From Takakia lepidozioides (taxonomy: Eukaryota > Streptophyta > Takakiopsida > Takakiales > Takakiaceae), in contig CM060731.1 in the NCBI GenBank assembly GCA_030704615.1, positions 33,480,001 to 33,544,000 on the forward strand: a DNA stretch of 64,000 nt, given 5' to 3'. The translations under genes were made by a program, and so were the position numbers. The notes under the pieces were generated by a model. That model saw only the letters and a list, made by a program, of their open reading frames with translations. It was not told the DNA's origin and ran no database searches. Position 1 is the stretch's first letter. Each line of letters opens with the position of its first letter. Shown here piece after piece: positions 60,792 to 64,000 of this stretch.

Positions 60792-63700
60792 TCAACGTTT
60801 CTTCCGCTTTTGAGGTCGCCCTTCGAACGCTGCAACTGCCTCGGATGCGTTTCCCATTTCTGAGGCACGCACCCAAGATGCCTCCACAAGATGATAGCCC
60901 TTCCATTTGACGAGATACTCCGTTTCTCGGTTCTTGAACCTCCTCGACTTAAGTATTGCCTCCACCTCGTACTCGGGTTCATTTTCATGATCCAACAGCA
61001 TAGGTGGCGGACGCAACACTTGCTGCCGATTCGGACGTGCTTCATCTTTGAAGTAAGGCTTCAAAAGGGAGACATGGAATACTGGGTGCACCTTGCTGTT
61101 TGCCGGCAGCTCCAATTCATACACATCCTCATTCATAACCCTCCGAATGCGAAAGGGACCCGCATACGGAGGTACGAACTTCGGACTCACTTCCGGAGGT
61201 AGTCGAAAATTCTTGATGTTCAACCAGACCTCTGTGCCTGCCTCAAACTTCACTTCCCTCCGCTTCCGATTCGCCTGCCTTTCATACCGTTTCCTAGCTT
61301 TGGCAATGTTGTACTTTGCGAGCTTCAACAAACGCTCGCGTTCTTCCAGCACCGCCGCTACTGCCGGTTCCTCAACGTCCTGGGTGGCCCAACTTGTCGG
61401 CACCAGAGGTGCTTTTCCATAGACCAACACAAAAGGGGAAATTCCCGTCGCGGAGTGTTCTGTGTTATTATAACAGAACTCTGCCGCGTCTAAGTGTTCC
61501 ATCCAGTCTGATTGGTCTGCCGACACGTAATTCCGCAAGAATTGCTTCACTACGGAATTCACTCTTTCCGTTTGGCCGTCCGTCGTAGGTCGGAAGGCGG
61601 TGCTCATCTTCAGCCTCGTCCCCATCTTCTTCCAAAGTGCTCTCCAAAATTTACTCGTAAACTTTGGGTCGCGGTCCGAGACAATATCCTTCGGGACTCC
61701 ATGATGCTTTAAGACGTGGGCGAAGTAAAGTCGCCCTGTCTCCTGCGCCGTTGCCGTCTCCTTGGTGGGGATGAAATGGGCCATTTTACTGAACCTATCT
61801 ACCACCACCATGATTGCATCGAATCCTTTTGACAGCGGCATAGCAGTCATGAAATCCATCGAGACGCTTTCCCAAGTCCCCTCTGGAATCGGCAAGGGTT
61901 GTAACAGCCCCGCTTGCTTTTTGTACTCGCTCCGGTTTTGTTGGCATGTGGTGCATGTCTTGACATACTCCTCTGCCTCCTCCCTCAGTTTGGGCCAGAA
62001 ATACTCTTTCTTCAAGAGTGCCGCAGTGCGCTTGGCTCCGCCGTGGCCCGCAAGCAGGCTATCATGGCATTCTCTCAAGAGGCTATCTCTGATCCCTCCC
62101 TTTGGCACATAGAGACGTTTTTGCCTATACCGGAGCAGTCCTTTTTGCAAGTGGAACTGCGATTTAACCCCCATTCTCAAGTCCTGCATCACGCGCTTTG
62201 CCAGCTCATCCTTCCGGCAAGCCTTCCGGATCTTCCTTTGGAGCGCCGTCTCGCCCTTGTACACCAACAAGAGCTGCTGCTTTCTACTTAAAGCATCGGC
62301 CACCACATTGTCCCGTCCCGGTTTGTACTGGATATCCACGTCGAACACTGCCAAAGTATCTTGCCACCTAAGTTGTTTTGGGGACAACTTGGGCTGCGTG
62401 GCAAAATACTTCACCGTGACATTGTCCGTGAACACCTTCACTGGGTTGGAACCAACATAGTGGCGCCAGAGTTCAAGGCAATGCACCACCGCCTTCATCT
62501 CTTTTTCGTGCGTCGGCCACCGTCGCTCCACTTCATTCAGTTTCTTACTTTCGTAAGCCACTGGACGTCCATCTTGCATAAGTACACCCCCAATCGCGAA
62601 GTCCGATGCATCTGTATGAATCTCAAACGGACGATCGAACTCCGGGATTTTCAAGACTGGAGCTTCCGTCATCCGCTGCTTCAATTCAGCAAAAGCTTGG
62701 CCACAAAATGTGTTCCATACCCAGACTTTGGATTTACACAGAAGGTCCGACAGCGGCCCCGCGATCTTGGCGAAATTTCTCACATACTTCCGGTAATAGG
62801 AGGCGAGTCCTAGGAAGGATCGCACTCCCGGGACCGAAGTCGGAGGCTCCCAGTCCAAGATCGCCCTCACCTTTCTGTCATCCATTTTGATCCCATCCTG
62901 TGTAATCACATGCCCCAGGAACTCCACTTTTGTGACCCCGAATTCGCACTTTGAAGCTTTGGCATACAGCTTCCCGTCCCGCAATTTTTGGAACACCCTT
63001 TTGAGGTGCTCCAGGTGCTCCTCCTTTGTTTTCGAGTACACCAAGATGTCGTCGATGTACACGATCACAAAGTCATCCAACCACTCCTGGAAAAGGCTGT
63101 TCATCAGCGTGCTAAATGTCGCTGGTGCATTGGTGAGCCCAAAAGGCATCACCAAGAACTCATATGAACCATACCTTGTCCTGCACGCGGTCTTCTCCTC
63201 ATCTCCTTCTGCCACCCGAATTTGGTGATAGCCGGAGCGCAAGTCGATCCGGCTGAAATACTTCGCTCCTGCCAACCGATCGAAGAGGTCGTCGATCCTT
63301 GGCAAAGGGTACCGGTTTTTGATAGTCACCTTATTCAAAGCCCTGTAATCGACACACATCCGCAGCGTCCCATCCTTCTTGTCTGCGAATAGCACCGGGG
63401 CTCCGTAAGGTGACTTACTCGGCCGGATGTACCCCTTTGACATTAGATCCTTGAGCTGAGTCTTCAGCTCGACCAACTCTCTGTGGCTCAACCGGTAGGG
63501 CGCCTTGGCAGGCGGTTCCGATCCCGGTATCACCTCAATCTTGTGGTCAACTCCTCTTCGCGGTGGCAAGCCGCTTGGTAAATCCTCCGGCATCACATCC
63601 TGGTATTTCTCCAAAATCCCTTTGATCCAATCTGGGCTCGGCTCCCCATCGCCTTCTCCTTTCACTTCTCTAATGTAAAGCAAAAACTGGGACTCGTGTG

Positions 63701-64000
63701 CCTCCTCCACGGCCCACTCCTTTGCTGACAGAAGGTTTATTCGCCCTCCCACGGATTTGGGCGTTTCCGACACTCGTAAAACTTCACCACCATTCCCACA
63801 TGGCAGCGTGACTACTCTCTTGCGGCCATCTATGACCGCTCCGGATTTGCTCAAAAAGGTCATCCCCAAAATGAGATCCACTCCATCGATCTCGCAGATA
63901 GTGAAGTTCTCACGTCCCTCCCAACTCCCCAGTTGAAGAGGAACATCAAACGCCAACCTTGTCGCCAACTGAGGTTCTCCTTTGGCAGAGCGCACCTCAA
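60792..64000 (-). CDS. pol: Ty3/gypsy chromovirus polyprotein (PR-RT-RH-INT-chromodomain), intact and partial at window edge
   Basis: One open minus frame of 1067 codons runs in from the right edge and ends at 60792. In order: retropepsin end ([17 protein letters not shown]), RT (about 170-400) with [36 protein letters not shown] and [13 protein letters not shown], RNase H ([14 protein letters not shown], 440-560), integrase zinc finger and core ([62 protein letters not shown]), then a chromodomain ([39 protein letters not shown]). All catalytic acids seen are kept and there is no stop, unlike every other retroelement here, so this copy is young and may be active. Chromodomains steer integration to heterochromatin. 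Confidence 0.97.
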   Translation of the reverse strand, partial: EVRSAKGEPQLATRLAFDVPLQLGSWEGRENFTICEIDGVDLILGMTFLSKSGAVIDGRKRVVTLPCGNGGEVLRVSETPKSVGGRINLLSAKEWAVEEAHESQFLLYIREVKGEGDGEPSPDWIKGILEKYQDVMPEDLPSGLPPRRGVDHKIEVIPGSEPPAKAPYRLSHRELVELKTQLKDLMSKGYIRPSKSPYGAPVLFADKKDGTLRMCVDYRALNKVTIKNRYPLPRIDDLFDRLAGAKYFSRIDLRSGYHQIRVAEGDEEKTACRTRYGSYEFLVMPFGLTNAPATFSTLMNSLFQEWLDDFVIVYIDDILVYSKTKEEHLEHLKRVFQKLRDGKLYAKASKCEFGVTKVEFLGHVITQDGIKMDDRKVRAILDWEPPTSVPGVRSFLGLASYYRKYVRNFAKIAGPLSDLLCKSKVWVWNTFCGQAFAELKQRMTEAPVLKIPEFDRPFEIHTDASDFAIGGVLMQDGRPVAYESKKLNEVERRWPTHEKEMKAVVHCLELWRHYVGSNPVKVFTDNVTVKYFATQPKLSPKQLRWQDTLAVFDVDIQYKPGRDNVVADALSRKQQLLLVYKGETALQRKIRKACRKDELAKRVMQDLRMGVKSQFHLQKGLLRYRQKRLYVPKGGIRDSLLRECHDSLLAGHGGAKRTAALLKKEYFWPKLREEAEEYVKTCTTCQQNRSEYKKQAGLLQPLPIPEGTWESVSMDFMTAMPLSKGFDAIMVVVDRFSKMAHFIPTKETATAQETGRLYFAHVLKHHGVPKDIVSDRDPKFTSKFWRALWKKMGTRLKMSTAFRPTTDGQTERVNSVVKQFLRNYVSADQSDWMEHLDAAEFCYNNTEHSATGISPFVLVYGKAPLVPTSWATQDVEEPAVAAVLEERERLLKLAKYNIAKARKRYERQANRKRREVKFEAGTEVWLNIKNFRLPPEVSPKFVPPYAGPFRIRRVMNEDVYELELPANSKVHPVFHVSLLKPYFKDEARPNRQQVLRPPPMLLDHENEPEYEVEAILKSRRFKNRETEYLVKWKGYHLVEASWVRASEMGNASEAVAAFEGRPQKRKKR

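Overview
The window looks like nuclear DNA of a non-seed land plant (bryophyte, lycophyte or fern). Four intron-containing host genes are of land-plant type: a small Gly-rich membrane protein resembling plant AS8-like proteins, a guanosine deaminase, a xyloglucan endotransglucosylase/hydrolase (XTH) and a type-I pectin methylesterase (PME) with an N-terminal inhibitor domain. Plant telomere-type TTTAGGG runs are also present. The transposon fauna (piggyBac, pogo/CENP-B-like, DUF7869-type) is unusual for a flowering plant. Assignment below 'non-seed land plant' is inference; no organellar, viral or bacterial block is visible.

Layout, left to right. 1-1397 is a decayed Ty3/gypsy protease-RT running off the left edge. 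1741-1996 is a decamer minisatellite. 2197-4287 is a broken pogo-like transposase. 4740-5394 is a TIR element of piggyBac type. 6066-7605 is the AS8-like gene and 10352-13074 guanosine deaminase (four exons, the first 13 nt). 13829-14851 holds unassigned exon-like pieces. A tRNA-derived SINE occurs at 15905 and 24329. Two tandemly placed TTAA-flanked piggyBac-type non-autonomous elements fill 17444-18947 and 18975-19791. XTH occupies 21724-24262 (five exons). Gypsy and LTR relics fill 26.0-27.8 kb. A decayed piggyBac transposase with Cys-rich tail lies at 28864-30950, and its side of the locus ends at a TTAA (32216) shared with a second element. PME is at 34144-36327 on the minus strand.

36.4-50 kb is gene-poor. 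It contains foldback hairpins, a nested array of palindromes (40.96-41.82 kb), tandem duplications carrying telomere-like runs, a gypsy-type LTR relic and a LINE C-terminal relic. Two minus-strand copies of a DUF7869-type DDE-like element protein lie at 44566-45918 and 50467-53834. From 52.4 to 56.6 kb a palindrome centred on GCGATCGC recurs. At 58465-59041 a spliced N4/N6-type DNA methyltransferase-like fragment abuts a putative 1.6 kb LTR and an intact chromovirus-type Ty3/gypsy pol ORF running off the right edge.

The host genes do not form an operon-like unit. XTH and PME both remodel cell walls but are separated and independently organised. The most promising leads are (i) the piggyBac transposase relic together with TTAA/TIR non-autonomous elements, (ii) the DUF7869 family as a probable transposon with a DDE-like core and SH3/BAH-like C-terminus, (iii) the GCGATCGC palindrome cluster, (iv) the methyltransferase fragment.
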